A DNA stretch of 64,000 bases from Clostridia bacterium (GTDB taxonomy: Bacteria; Bacillota; Clostridia; Oscillospirales; Acutalibacteraceae). Below the pieces are notes generated by a model. That model was not told the DNA's origin. It did not search any database and worked only from the letters and a program-made list of their open reading frames with translations. The DNA is taken from NCBI GenBank assembly GCA_017503785.1, contig JAFVSK010000023.1, positions 1-64,000 on the forward strand, read 5' to 3'. The translations under genes and the position numbers were made by a program. Below are positions 1 through 7,491 of the stretch, one piece after another (the first letter of the stretch is position 1; every line of letters begins with the position of its first letter).

Positions 1-172
1 GGATCAGCATCAATTCTTAGAGCGTCTTAGCTCTCTCTTACGCTTGCGCGCTTTGCGATTCTTCATCGCCGGATTCTTCATCCGTGTAAATTAACGGGTA
101 GTTAATTCTGTTCTTTGCATTGTTTAATTTTCAAGGTCCCTTGCTGTCCCCTTTTTAGGGGGCAGTGTTAAT

Positions 173-240
173 AGGATATCACCAGACGTCGCATTTGTCA
201 ACACTTTTTTTGAAAAAAATCAAAGTTTTTTTAAAAAATT
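173..240 (-). promoter_or_regulatory. Strong rRNA-type promoter reading out of the left edge
   Basis: On the minus strand there is TTGACA (196-201), a 17-base spacer and TATCCT (173-178). An A/T-rich block at 202-240, directly upstream, looks like an UP element. Downstream, 1-170 contains no open frame but has a short hairpin (CCCCC...GGGG near 150-162) and a CCTTGAAAATTAAACAA stretch near 121-137. That stretch resembles the leader found before 16S rRNA in Firmicutes. The 16S 5' end itself is not in the window, so the rRNA assignment is inference; the promoter elements are directly visible. Confidence 0.55.
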
Positions 241-1621
241 ATCGACGCAACAGTCGGCGTATACTCTCGACCATTCCTTTGCCGCAAAGCAGCAGCACAA
301 CAGCGAATAACACCGTTTCCCAAAGCAGCCACAGCGGCACCTCACATAGCAGCAATACCGTTTGCACAAGCAGGATAACCGTGCATAGCACAAGGCGGGC
401 ATAATTCCACCGAATACGGATATATTTGCGCGTATCACACAAGCGGATCACAAAAACCACCAAATAGCACACCAGTGTGGCTGCCGCAGCACCGTTGACA
501 CCGTAGAGCGGAATCCACCAAATATTCAACACCACATTAATAACGGCACTGATCAAGGCGGTGATCAACGACCGTGCGCTTTTCTTTTCTAACATATAAA
601 TACTGCCAAGGAAATTGACCATGCACGTAAACACCATGGCCACAACCAGCAGCGGAATGTAGCGCCATGCTTCGTAATAGCTTTCGGCAAACAACAGATG
701 CGGCACAAAGCGCGTGCACAGGATCACACCCGAGGCCATGACGAACAGCAGTGAGCTGTAGGTGGACATCACCTTGGAGTAGAAACGGTCTCTCCCCTCT
801 TTTTCGGTGAACGCTGAGATCTGCCAAGCATCCATAAAAATACCGGAAGCCAACATAATAAGCGAGGGGATCTTATACGCTGCAGCATACATACCGTTAG
901 CCGACTCACCGCACACAGCCGCAACGATATATCGGTCGGACACGTTGGTGATCCACCACAATATAGTATTTGGTATTAAGGGAATGGAATACCGCAGCAT
1001 CGCTTTGGACTGTGTAAAATCTAATGCGCGCGGTTTGATATAGCGATGCAGTTTAGCGACAACGAACAAGAAAATAACCGACAGCGCATCGGAGCAGACG
1101 ATCGAGAAGATATAGCCAAACACGCCCCAGCGGAACACTACCAAATATAATAAGTTAAAAAGAATGGTCGTAGCGGTGCTGAGAATACCGTCGATCGCGA
1201 ATAGCTTAACGCGGCTTTGCGCACGGACAAACTGAGCACAAAGCGAACGCAGCGACGACATAAACACAAACAAACATAATAACCAAATATGTTCCGTAAG
1301 CAGCTCGATCATGCCGAGCAACGGGCTGATCAGCAGCAACAGCACCATGCCACCCAGCAACGAAAGCAGGCCGGTGGTGAATACGTCTTGTTTACGCACG
1401 CCGCTATCCAAGCCGAAACGCACGACCGCATTGGTGATTCCCAAGGTCACGAGCGGCAAGAGCAGATTGCCGCTTTGCTGAATAAGATCGGTTACACCGT
1501 ATTGGGCTTTATCAAGCACCTCAGTGTACAAACGCGTAAGGAAGAAGGATAACAGCTTGGAACTAAACGTACCGATTGCAAAAATCAAGGTGTTAGATGC
1601 TAGTCGCTTATACTTATCCAT
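239..1621 (-). CDS. Polysaccharide/lipid flippase, MATE/Wzx-like membrane protein
   Basis: A 460-residue polytopic membrane protein with about 12-14 hydrophobic segments. The N-terminus (LASNTLIFAIGTFSSKLLSF) is typical of oligosaccharide or lipid II flippases of the MVIN/Wzx superfamily, which move undecaprenyl-linked sugars across the membrane. I chose the ATG at 1621 because AAAGGAGG lies about eight bases upstream; an in-frame ATG at 1654 would put the ribosome binding site inside the gene. It has its own promoter. No glycosyltransferase genes are nearby, so the substrate is unknown. It could equally be a spore-cortex lipid flippase such as SpoVB; sure of the superfamily only. Confidence 0.8.
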   Translation of the reverse strand: MDKYKRLASNTLIFAIGTFSSKLLSFFLTRLYTEVLDKAQYGVTDLIQQSGNLLLPLVTLGITNAVVRFGLDSGVRKQDVFTTGLLSLLGGMVLLLLISPLLGMIELLTEHIWLLCLFVFMSSLRSLCAQFVRAQSRVKLFAIDGILSTATTILFNLLYLVVFRWGVFGYIFSIVCSDALSVIFLFVVAKLHRYIKPRALDFTQSKAMLRYSIPLIPNTILWWITNVSDRYIVAAVCGESANGMYAAAYKIPSLIMLASGIFMDAWQISAFTEKEGRDRFYSKVMSTYSSLLFVMASGVILCTRFVPHLLFAESYYEAWRYIPLLVVAMVFTCMVNFLGSIYMLEKKSARSLITALISAVINVVLNIWWIPLYGVNGAAAATLVCYLVVFVIRLCDTRKYIRIRWNYARLVLCTVILLVQTVLLLCEVPLWLLWETVLFAVVLLLCGKGMVESIRRLLRR

Positions 1622-1675
1622 GGTTTTCTTCCTCCTTTTACCAATCTTTTTCATTGCCTTATAGTTACCTTATAT

Positions 1676-1704
1676 AGAATAACGAGATTTTCTTCTGCTG
1701 TCAA
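1676..1704 (-). promoter_or_regulatory. Promoter of the flippase gene
   Basis: Minus-strand TTGACA (1699-1704), a 17-base spacer and TATTCT (1676-1681), about 55 bases before the ATG at 1621. This is a good match to the vegetative consensus. Confidence 0.7.
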
Positions 1705-1716
1705 GTGGTGGCATAC

Positions 1717-1745
1717 TTGCTTTTCTTGCAACATTATGGTACACT
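1717..1745 (+). promoter_or_regulatory. Promoter of the EamA transporter gene
   Basis: TTGCTT (1717-1722), a 17-base spacer and TACACT (1740-1745), about 30 bases before the ATG at 1776. It is divergent from the flippase promoter. Confidence 0.5.
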
Positions 1746-1775
1746 AGGTCAATCTTCAAAGAATCGAGTGATAGT

Positions 1776-2666
1776 ATGTCGAAGAATCTGCGCGCCTCGG
1801 TGTGCGCTTTGTTGGCTGCCTTTTTTTGGGGCTCCACGTTTGTGGCGCAGGATATGGCTGCCGAAGCGATCGGTCCGTTCACCTACAGCGCCTCACGTTC
1901 CTGGGTGGGGGCCTTTCTGCTGTTGTTCCTTTCACTGCTGCTGCGCAAAAGAACCGTTATAGCTAAAGAACACAAAGCCCACTATCGGCGCGATTTGCTG
2001 CTGGGCGGCTTAGCCTGCGGCGCGGCGATGACCATTGCCGCCAATCTGCAGCAGGCCGGCATCGGCAACACCGACCCCGGCAAAGCCGGCTTTATCACCT
2101 CGCTGTACGTGGTTCTGGTTCCGATTTTCGGATTGTTCTGCCGCCGACGCGCCTCGGTGGTGGTTTGGATCAGTACCGCCATTGCACTGGCCGGCTTGTA
2201 TTTATTGTGCGTCACCGAGTCGCTCACCATCCAATTTAGCGATCTTCTCATTTTACTGTGCGCCGTATTCTTCGCCATCCAGATCCTCTTGATCGACCGT
2301 CTTCCCCACATTCACGGCATGCACCTGTGCTGCGTACAGTTGTTTGTGGTAGCTGTTGTCAGCACGATGCTGGCGTTGATCGTTGAAAAGCCGACGATGG
2401 CGCAGATCTTCAGCGTGTGGGGACCCATTCTGTACAGCGCCGTATTTTCCAGCGCGATCGCCTACACCTTGCAGATCGTAGCACAAAAAGATTCCAATCC
2501 CACGGTGATCACGCTGTTGCTTTGTTTGGAATCGGTTTTCGCGGTGCTGTGCGACTTGGTGATCCTCGGCAACGTCCCCACGCTGCGTGAAGGCATTGGC
2601 TGCGTGCTGATGTTCGCGGCAGTCATTTTAGCCAATCTTCCCTTTTCTCCCAAGAAAAAAGCTTGA
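1776..2666 (+). CDS. EamA/DMT-family transporter
   Basis: A 296-residue protein with about ten hydrophobic segments arranged as two similar halves, as in the drug/metabolite transporter superfamily. The start (LLAAFFWGSTFVAQ) and the second-half motif (YSAVFSSAIAYTLQ) are the usual EamA signatures. Family members export amino acids, nucleobases or other small metabolites; the substrate cannot be read from sequence. The ribosome binding site before 1776 is weak. The gene is a single transcription unit, ended by a clear terminator at 2669. Confidence 0.85.
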   Translation: MSKNLRASVCALLAAFFWGSTFVAQDMAAEAIGPFTYSASRSWVGAFLLLFLSLLLRKRTVIAKEHKAHYRRDLLLGGLACGAAMTIAANLQQAGIGNTDPGKAGFITSLYVVLVPIFGLFCRRRASVVVWISTAIALAGLYLLCVTESLTIQFSDLLILLCAVFFAIQILLIDRLPHIHGMHLCCVQLFVVAVVSTMLALIVEKPTMAQIFSVWGPILYSAVFSSAIAYTLQIVAQKDSNPTVITLLLCLESVFAVLCDLVILGNVPTLREGIGCVLMFAAVILANLPFSPKKKA

Positions 2667-2668
2667 AT

Positions 2669-2704
2669 AAAAGCGGCTGCACGGCCGCTTTTATTATTTT
2701 TTTG
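2669..2704 (+). terminator. Intrinsic terminator after the EamA gene
   Basis: Nine-base-pair stem AAAAGCGGC/GCCGCTTTT (2669-2677 with 2684-2692), six-base loop, then a T-rich tract. Confidence 0.85.
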
Positions 2705-2734
2705 AAAAAATTTTAAAAAAATTCAATTTTCCAC

Positions 2735-2763
2735 TTTACTTTGCTAATGTGGTAGTGTATAAT
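2735..2763 (+). promoter_or_regulatory. Promoter of the amino-acid ABC transporter operon
   Basis: TTTACT (2735-2740), a 17-base spacer and a consensus TATAAT (2758-2763), 44 bases before the ATG at 2807. The A/T-rich run at 2698-2733 could act as an UP element. Confidence 0.7.
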
Positions 2764-2806
2764 AGCCTCATCACCCACACCAGGGTAGAAAAAGGAGGCA
2801 ATTCTT

Positions 2807-3601
2807 ATGAAACGTTTTATTGCATTACTGTTGGCTGTTTTGATGATCGTCACCTGCTTCGCGGGTTGCGGCAAGGCCAAAACCGAATCCGACAAGGCTT
2901 ACGTTAAGGAAAACGGCAAGCTGATCGTCGGTATCACCGATTTCGCACCGATGGACTACAAAGAAACCGAAGAAAGCACCGAGTGGATCGGCTTTGACGC
3001 CGACATGGCCAAGAAGTTTGCCGAGTATCTGGGTGTTGAAGTTGAGTTCCTGGTTCTGGCCGACTGGGGCAAGAAAGCCATGGAGCTGGAAACCAAGAGC
3101 ATTGACGTTGTGTGGAACGGCATGACCATCACCGATGAAGTTAAGGGCTTGATGGGCGTTAGCGAGCCGTACTGCAAGAATGCACAGGTCGTGGTTGTTA
3201 AGTCGGATATCGCCGCTCAGTACACCACCAAAGAAAGCCTGAGCGCTCTCACCTTTGCCGTGGAATCCGGTTCCGCCGGTGCCGAGGCGCTGGACGAGCT
3301 GAAGATCAGCTACACCGCTGTTGACGATCAGGCTCGCGCTCTGATGGAAGTTCAGTCCGGCAGTGTGCAGGCTTGCGTGATCGACCTGCTGATGGCCGGT
3401 GCGATGATCGGCGAAGGCACCAGCTATCCCGAACTGACCACCACCGTTGAACTGACCAGCGAGGATTACGGCGTTGGCTTCCGTAAGGAAAGCGATCTGA
3501 TTGCCGAATTCAACACGTTCTGGAAAAAGGCCTACGACGACGGCACGGTGAAGGCCACCGCCGAGAAGTACGGTATTGCACAGAACATCATCGCTAAATA
3601 A
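2807..3601 (+). CDS. Polar amino-acid ABC transporter, substrate-binding lipoprotein
   Basis: A 264-residue family-3 (SBP_bac_3) solute-binding protein. Residues 1-20 are a lipoprotein signal peptide with lipobox FAGC, so Cys21 would be lipidated and anchor the protein to the outer membrane face. The mature part has the family patterns GKLIVGITDFAPMDY and GFDADMAKKFAEYLGV and binds an amino acid for the permease and ATPase encoded downstream. AAAAGGAGG precedes the ATG. The ligand (for example cystine, glutamine or a basic amino acid) cannot be decided from sequence. Confidence 0.93.
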   Translation: MKRFIALLLAVLMIVTCFAGCGKAKTESDKAYVKENGKLIVGITDFAPMDYKETEESTEWIGFDADMAKKFAEYLGVEVEFLVLADWGKKAMELETKSIDVVWNGMTITDEVKGLMGVSEPYCKNAQVVVVKSDIAAQYTTKESLSALTFAVESGSAGAEALDELKISYTAVDDQARALMEVQSGSVQACVIDLLMAGAMIGEGTSYPELTTTVELTSEDYGVGFRKESDLIAEFNTFWKKAYDDGTVKATAEKYGIAQNIIAK

Positions 3602-3624
3602 TCAGTTTTGTACGATAAAACCGG

Positions 3625-3652
3625 TAAGGCAGAGGGGTGACCCTCTGCCTTA
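3625..3652 (+). promoter_or_regulatory. Intercistronic stem-loop between binding-protein and permease genes
   Basis: A perfect 12-base-pair stem (3625-3636 with 3641-3652) closed by a GTGA tetraloop, with no T-run after it. It sits in the 77-base gap after the binding-protein gene. Such elements usually stabilise the upstream mRNA and lower downstream expression, giving excess binding protein; that role is inferred here. Confidence 0.7.
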
Positions 3653-3678
3653 CTGCAGTCTTTAAATGAGGTTATCTT

Positions 3679-4323
3679 ATGTCGTTTTGGAGTGTAACAA
3701 GAACCCTGCTGGAAGGGCTTATCACCACAGGAGAACTGTTTGCGCTGACTCTTCTGTTTGCTCTGCCGCTGGGATTGCTGATCTGCTTGGCTTCCATGAG
3801 CCGCATCGCCCCGCTGCGTTGGCTGGTGCAAACGATCGTGTGGATCGTACGCGGTTCTCCCTTGATGCTGCAGATCCTGATCGTCTATTACGGGCCGGGC
3901 TTGCTGTTTGATTGGCCGCTTCTCCCCCGATTCACCGCGGCGCTCATTACGTTCAGCATCAACTACGCCTGCTATTTCTCCGAGATCTATCGCGGTGGTA
4001 TTCAATCCATTCCCCGCGGTCAAAGTGAAGCCGGCCAAGTGCTGGGCATGACACGCAGCCAAGTGTTTTTTAAGGTAACGCTGCTGCAGCTGATCAAGCG
4101 CATCGTTCCGCCGATGGGCAACGAGTGCATCACGTTGGTTAAGGACACCGCCTTGGCTCGTGTTATCGCGGTGTATGAGATCATTTGGGCGGGTGAAACC
4201 TTTATTAAAAAAGGCTTTATTTGGCCGCTCTTTTACACGGCTGTGTTCTACTTGATCTTTAACGGCGTTTTGACGATCTTGCTGAGTAAGATCGAGAAAA
4301 AGTTGGATTATTTCAAAGCGTAA
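3679..4323 (+). CDS. Polar amino-acid ABC transporter permease
   Basis: A 214-residue integral membrane protein of the HisM/GlnP family with about five membrane segments. The cytoplasmic EAA-type loop (GGIQSIPRGQSEAGQVLGMT) that contacts the ATPase is intact near residues 103-122. It forms the channel for the amino acid delivered by the lipoprotein encoded upstream. Only one permease gene is present, so a homodimer is expected. The ribosome binding site before 3679 is modest (ATGAGG), fitting lower expression than the binding protein. Confidence 0.93.
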   Translation: MSFWSVTRTLLEGLITTGELFALTLLFALPLGLLICLASMSRIAPLRWLVQTIVWIVRGSPLMLQILIVYYGPGLLFDWPLLPRFTAALITFSINYACYFSEIYRGGIQSIPRGQSEAGQVLGMTRSQVFFKVTLLQLIKRIVPPMGNECITLVKDTALARVIAVYEIIWAGETFIKKGFIWPLFYTAVFYLIFNGVLTILLSKIEKKLDYFKA

Positions 4324-4335
4324 GGAGGTGCCGTG

Positions 4336-5121
4336 ATGCCTATTTTAGAAGTACGTAACATTCGTAAATCGTTTGGAAAAACCGTTGTTCTTAAAGGGCT
4401 GGACTTTTCGTTGGAAAAGGGTCAGGTCTTATCCATCATCGGCTCCTCCGGCAGCGGCAAGACCACCCTGCTGCGGTGCCTCACCTTTTTGGAACGCGCC
4501 GATGAGGGCACGGTAACGGTGGCAGGCAAAACCATTTTTGATGCTGCCGACACACGCCGCTTATCGCCTGCCGAGCAACGCGAACGTCAATTGCATTTCG
4601 GCTTGGTGTTCCAGAACTTCAACCTGTTCCCGCAGTATACCGCACTGGAAAACGTGTGTCTTGCCCCGCGCCTGCAGGCGCAGGAACGCCCCGATTATAA
4701 GGCGAACAGCAAGGCCATTCTTGCCGAAATTGAAGCACGCGGCCGTAATCTGCTCGACCGTGTGGGTCTGTCGGCCAAGTATAATTCTTATCCGTGCGAA
4801 TTGTCGGGTGGGCAACAGCAACGCGTGGCCATTGCCCGCGCGTTGGCATTGGAGCCGGAGATCTTGTTCTTCGACGAGCCGACCTCGGCACTGGATCCGG
4901 AGCTGACCGGTGAAATCCTGCGCGTTATTCGCCAGTTGGCCGACGGCAATATGACAATGGTGATCGTCACGCACGAAATGCAGTTTGCCCGCGAGGTATC
5001 CGATCACGTGTTGTTTATGGACGACGGCCTGATTGTGGAAGAAGGCACGCCTGAAGAAGTGATCGACAACCCCAAAAACGAACGCACCAAAGCGTTCCTG
5101 GCGCGTATTACCAATCCGTAA
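4336..5121 (+). CDS. Polar amino-acid ABC transporter ATP-binding protein
   Basis: A 261-residue GlnQ/HisP-type ATPase. It has Walker [10 protein letters not shown] (about residues 36-44), Q-loop [10 protein letters not shown], signature LSGGQQQR, Walker [13 protein letters not shown] and the switch histidine in VTHEM. It powers the importer. AAGGAGG at 4322-4328 is seven bases before the ATG at 4336. An adjacent GTG at 4333 is too close to the ribosome binding site. Last gene of a three-gene operon. Confidence 0.95.
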   Translation: MPILEVRNIRKSFGKTVVLKGLDFSLEKGQVLSIIGSSGSGKTTLLRCLTFLERADEGTVTVAGKTIFDAADTRRLSPAEQRERQLHFGLVFQNFNLFPQYTALENVCLAPRLQAQERPDYKANSKAILAEIEARGRNLLDRVGLSAKYNSYPCELSGGQQQRVAIARALALEPEILFFDEPTSALDPELTGEILRVIRQLADGNMTMVIVTHEMQFAREVSDHVLFMDDGLIVEEGTPEEVIDNPKNERTKAFLARITNP

Positions 5122-5129
5122 CACAAAAA

Positions 5130-5158
5130 AACCACCTGCTGTGCAGGTGGTTTTTTAT
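5130..5158. terminator. Bidirectional terminator
   Basis: Stem AACCACCTGC/GCAGGTGGTT with a TGT loop, A-run on the left and T-run on the right. It can stop both the ABC operon (plus) and the esterase gene (minus). Confidence 0.9.
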
Positions 5159-5166
5159 TGTGTGAA

Positions 5167-6261
5167 TTACACGTTTTTGGCATCGCGGAAATCCATAACC
5201 AAATGCCAGTCGATCGCGCGAATACTGTGCGGACCCGTCTTAACGTGATAACCGATCGTGCCCTCGTGATAGCCCGTGTTCAGTTCGATCTCGCTTTCCT
5301 CGGGCAAAACAGCACCTTTAACACCATAGATCTTTTCATACACGTCGCTGGCCCAACGGCAAGACAACCGCTCGTGCTCGGGGTCGGCCCACAGATCCTG
5401 CGAACTACTCGCCACGTATACCGGGCGGGGTGCCATGGCAGCTACCAGCATGTGCTGATCGACCGGCAGGGCATCTTCGTTATCGCTATACTGCGAGAAG
5501 TTGCCGCAGAACCAGTCGGTTACCAAAATATTCTTGATATGCTCACCTTGCTTACCGCGCAGCACGGCCGCACCCATACAACCCGAATCGTTGGAATAGG
5601 CCATCGAAAAACGCTCGTCCATAGCGCCTGCCCACAACGCGGTTTTGCCGCCGCGGGAATGGCCCGTGGGGCACACCCGCTTGCTGTCGATCATCGGGTC
5701 GGTTTCAATGTAATCCATTACGCGCGACATAGCCCACGACCACGCAGCGATGGAGGCCCAATCGTCGCCCTTACGTTCGGACGGCTTGGGACCGAGATTG
5801 GCAAAAATGCCGCAATCGTATTCACCTTGTGCTTCCAAGTCGGGATAGATCTCGCTGTTGTAGATAACAAACAATGCATAGCCGCGACCAACGATATCCA
5901 GCACAGGAATGTTGAGATCGTCCATAGCATCAACAATGCAAGAAGATTCCATGTGCCAGTCGTGCATGTTGTGAATAAAGGCCGGTACGGGCTTGTCGGA
6001 ATACGGAATAAAGGCATTGACACGGAAGGTGTAGCCGGGGAACTTTACCCACAGCTGCTTATACATCAACCGATGACCTTTATAATTCTCGCGTTTGTAA
6101 CCCAGTACGAAGCGGAGTCCTTCCGGCTTTTCCACCGGGCGGCGACCGTACACGTGTTCTTGGAATAACTCTAAGATCTCTTCGCGGCGCTCACGCCACT
6201 TTTCTTTTGTGGTGACTGCGTCACCGTTTACCATTTTTAAAAGTTCGGGATACTGTGCCAT
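5167..6261 (-). CDS. CE15-like alpha/beta-hydrolase (glucuronoyl esterase family), no signal peptide
   Basis: A 364-residue hydrolase resembling carbohydrate esterase family 15, which cleaves esters between glucuronic acid side chains of xylan and lignin alcohols. The nucleophile elbow is GHSRGGK (Ser202), followed by ALWAGAMDERF and SNDSGCMGAA patterns typical of bacterial CE15 and acetyl-xylan-esterase-like proteins. His345 in TGPHSIRAIDW fits the catalytic histidine, and an acidic residue in the 287-298 stretch would complete the triad. No signal peptide is visible, so it is probably cytoplasmic and would act on imported oligosaccharides. No other carbohydrate genes adjoin it. Family call fairly firm, substrate uncertain. 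Confidence 0.75.
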   Translation of the reverse strand: MAQYPELLKMVNGDAVTTKEKWRERREEILELFQEHVYGRRPVEKPEGLRFVLGYKRENYKGHRLMYKQLWVKFPGYTFRVNAFIPYSDKPVPAFIHNMHDWHMESSCIVDAMDDLNIPVLDIVGRGYALFVIYNSEIYPDLEAQGEYDCGIFANLGPKPSERKGDDWASIAAWSWAMSRVMDYIETDPMIDSKRVCPTGHSRGGKTALWAGAMDERFSMAYSNDSGCMGAAVLRGKQGEHIKNILVTDWFCGNFSQYSDNEDALPVDQHMLVAAMAPRPVYVASSSQDLWADPEHERLSCRWASDVYEKIYGVKGAVLPEESEIELNTGYHEGTIGYHVKTGPHSIRAIDWHLVMDFRDAKNV

Positions 6262-6371
6262 GGTATACTCCCCTTTCCGTTTTGCAACGACACATTGTTT
6301 TCTTAATTGTACCGATATCCGCTCGTGCTGTCAATAACCTTTTGTACAAAAAACATTGCAATTTGTTGCAT

Positions 6372-6405
6372 AAAAAGGCCGATGGGAATTCCCATCGGCC
6401 TTTTT
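6372..6405 (-). terminator. Terminator after the DegV gene
   Basis: Perfect 15-base-pair stem AAAAAGGCCGATGGG with an AATT loop, giving T-runs on either strand. It lies just past the DegV stop codon. Confidence 0.9.
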
Positions 6406-6415
6406 GTGTTTCAAA

Positions 6416-7303
6416 TTACGCCGTGCGCTCGTCGCCCCAGAAGAACAGTGCCACCGTGCCCGGGCCGGTGTGGCTGCCAATGGTGGTGCCGATATCGTTG
6501 ATCTCCACCTTGCCCTTCAGCTGCGGGAACTTCTCTTCCACCAGATCGGCCACCGCACGAGCATCCTCGTAGCAAGCCGAATTGCACATATAGCACTTGC
6601 CGTCGTAGTTCACACCCTTATCGACGTGCTCGACCATTTGATCGACAATGGCGCGGATCACCTGGCGTTTGCCGCGGATCTTGCTGCGCGGAACCAACTG
6701 GCCCTTGTCGTTCACGTTCAGCAGCGGGCAAATACCCAGCAAACCGCCAAACAAACCGGCCGCCTTGGAAATGCGGCCGCCCTTCACAAAGAACGTAAGG
6801 TCGGTGGCAAAGAACCAGTGATGCAGCTTATTCTTGTTCGCCTCTGCCCAATCACGCACCTCTTCAATAGTGGCGCCGGCATCGCGCAGGTCGGCCAGCT
6901 TATCCATTAACAAGCCAAAGCCCGACGAAGCGGCCAGCGAATCGACAATGTAGATCTTGCGATCGGGATACCGCTCGGCAGCGATGGCCGCTGCATTGCG
7001 CGCCGAGTTGACCGAACCAGAAATACCGGAAGACAGCGCCACGTGGAGAATGTCCTTTCCCTCTTCCAAGATGGAGCAGAAATACTCCAGATATTCCGAC
7101 ACATTGACCTGCGAGGTGGCCGTGTCGGCGCCCTCGGCCATCATGCGATAGAACTCTGCAAACGGAATGGTCTGGCCCAGATCATCGGGATACTCCGTAC
7201 CGTTCAAGCGATAGTGAAAGCAAATATAGTGCAGATCACGCGACTCAAAATGCTCTTTGGTTAAGTCGGCGGTGGAGCAGCAGCTCAAAACGTAGGAACT
7301 CAT
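6416..7303 (-). CDS. DegV-family fatty-acid-binding protein (FakB-like)
   Basis: A 295-residue DegV protein. Family members bind a fatty acid and present it to fatty acid kinase FakA, which makes acyl-phosphate for phospholipid synthesis; a FakA gene lies at 12055. Visible family patterns are the N-terminal CCSTADL, SQVNVSEY, the ALSSGISGSVNSA loop that binds the carboxylate, IYIVDSLAASSG, and FFWGDER at the C-terminus. I chose ATG at 7303 because GGAGG is eight bases upstream; an in-frame TTG at 7318 would overlap it. An extended -10 (TGTTATACT, hexamer at 7354-7359) lies upstream. Confidence 0.92.
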   Translation of the reverse strand: MSSYVLSCCSTADLTKEHFESRDLHYICFHYRLNGTEYPDDLGQTIPFAEFYRMMAEGADTATSQVNVSEYLEYFCSILEEGKDILHVALSSGISGSVNSARNAAAIAAERYPDRKIYIVDSLAASSGFGLLMDKLADLRDAGATIEEVRDWAEANKNKLHHWFFATDLTFFVKGGRISKAAGLFGGLLGICPLLNVNDKGQLVPRSKIRGKRQVIRAIVDQMVEHVDKGVNYDGKCYMCNSACYEDARAVADLVEEKFPQLKGKVEINDIGTTIGSHTGPGTVALFFWGDERTA

Positions 7304-7410
7304 AACATTATCCTCCAAAAATCTGCCCGCAGGCAGTTATTGATTACTCGGCCAGTATAACACACACGCGCGCTTTTTGCACTCTATTCAATTTTAGTAT
7401 ATCCTCTACA

Positions 7411-7455
7411 AAATAAAAACCCGCAGTAGAGTGGCTTTTCTCCACTCTACTGCGG
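7411..7455 (-). terminator. Terminator of the rex-to-ABC-exporter operon
   Basis: A 14-base-pair stem (7421-7434 with 7442-7455) followed on the minus strand by GTTTTTATTTTG. It is the only strong terminator between the rex promoter and this point. Confidence 0.9.
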
Positions 7456-7491
7456 CGAGAATTGCTTAAAACCCCTTGATTTATTAAGGGC

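Noticed and set aside
5158-6168. 336-codon open frame opposite the CE15-like gene
   Set aside because: It lies wholly antisense to a gene with clear family motifs, has no ribosome binding site and its translation has no recognisable pattern; a by-product of codon bias.
7319-7491. Precursor-peptide gene next to the exporter
   Set aside because: The gap holds only a terminator and the DegV promoter; no frame with a start and ribosome binding site.
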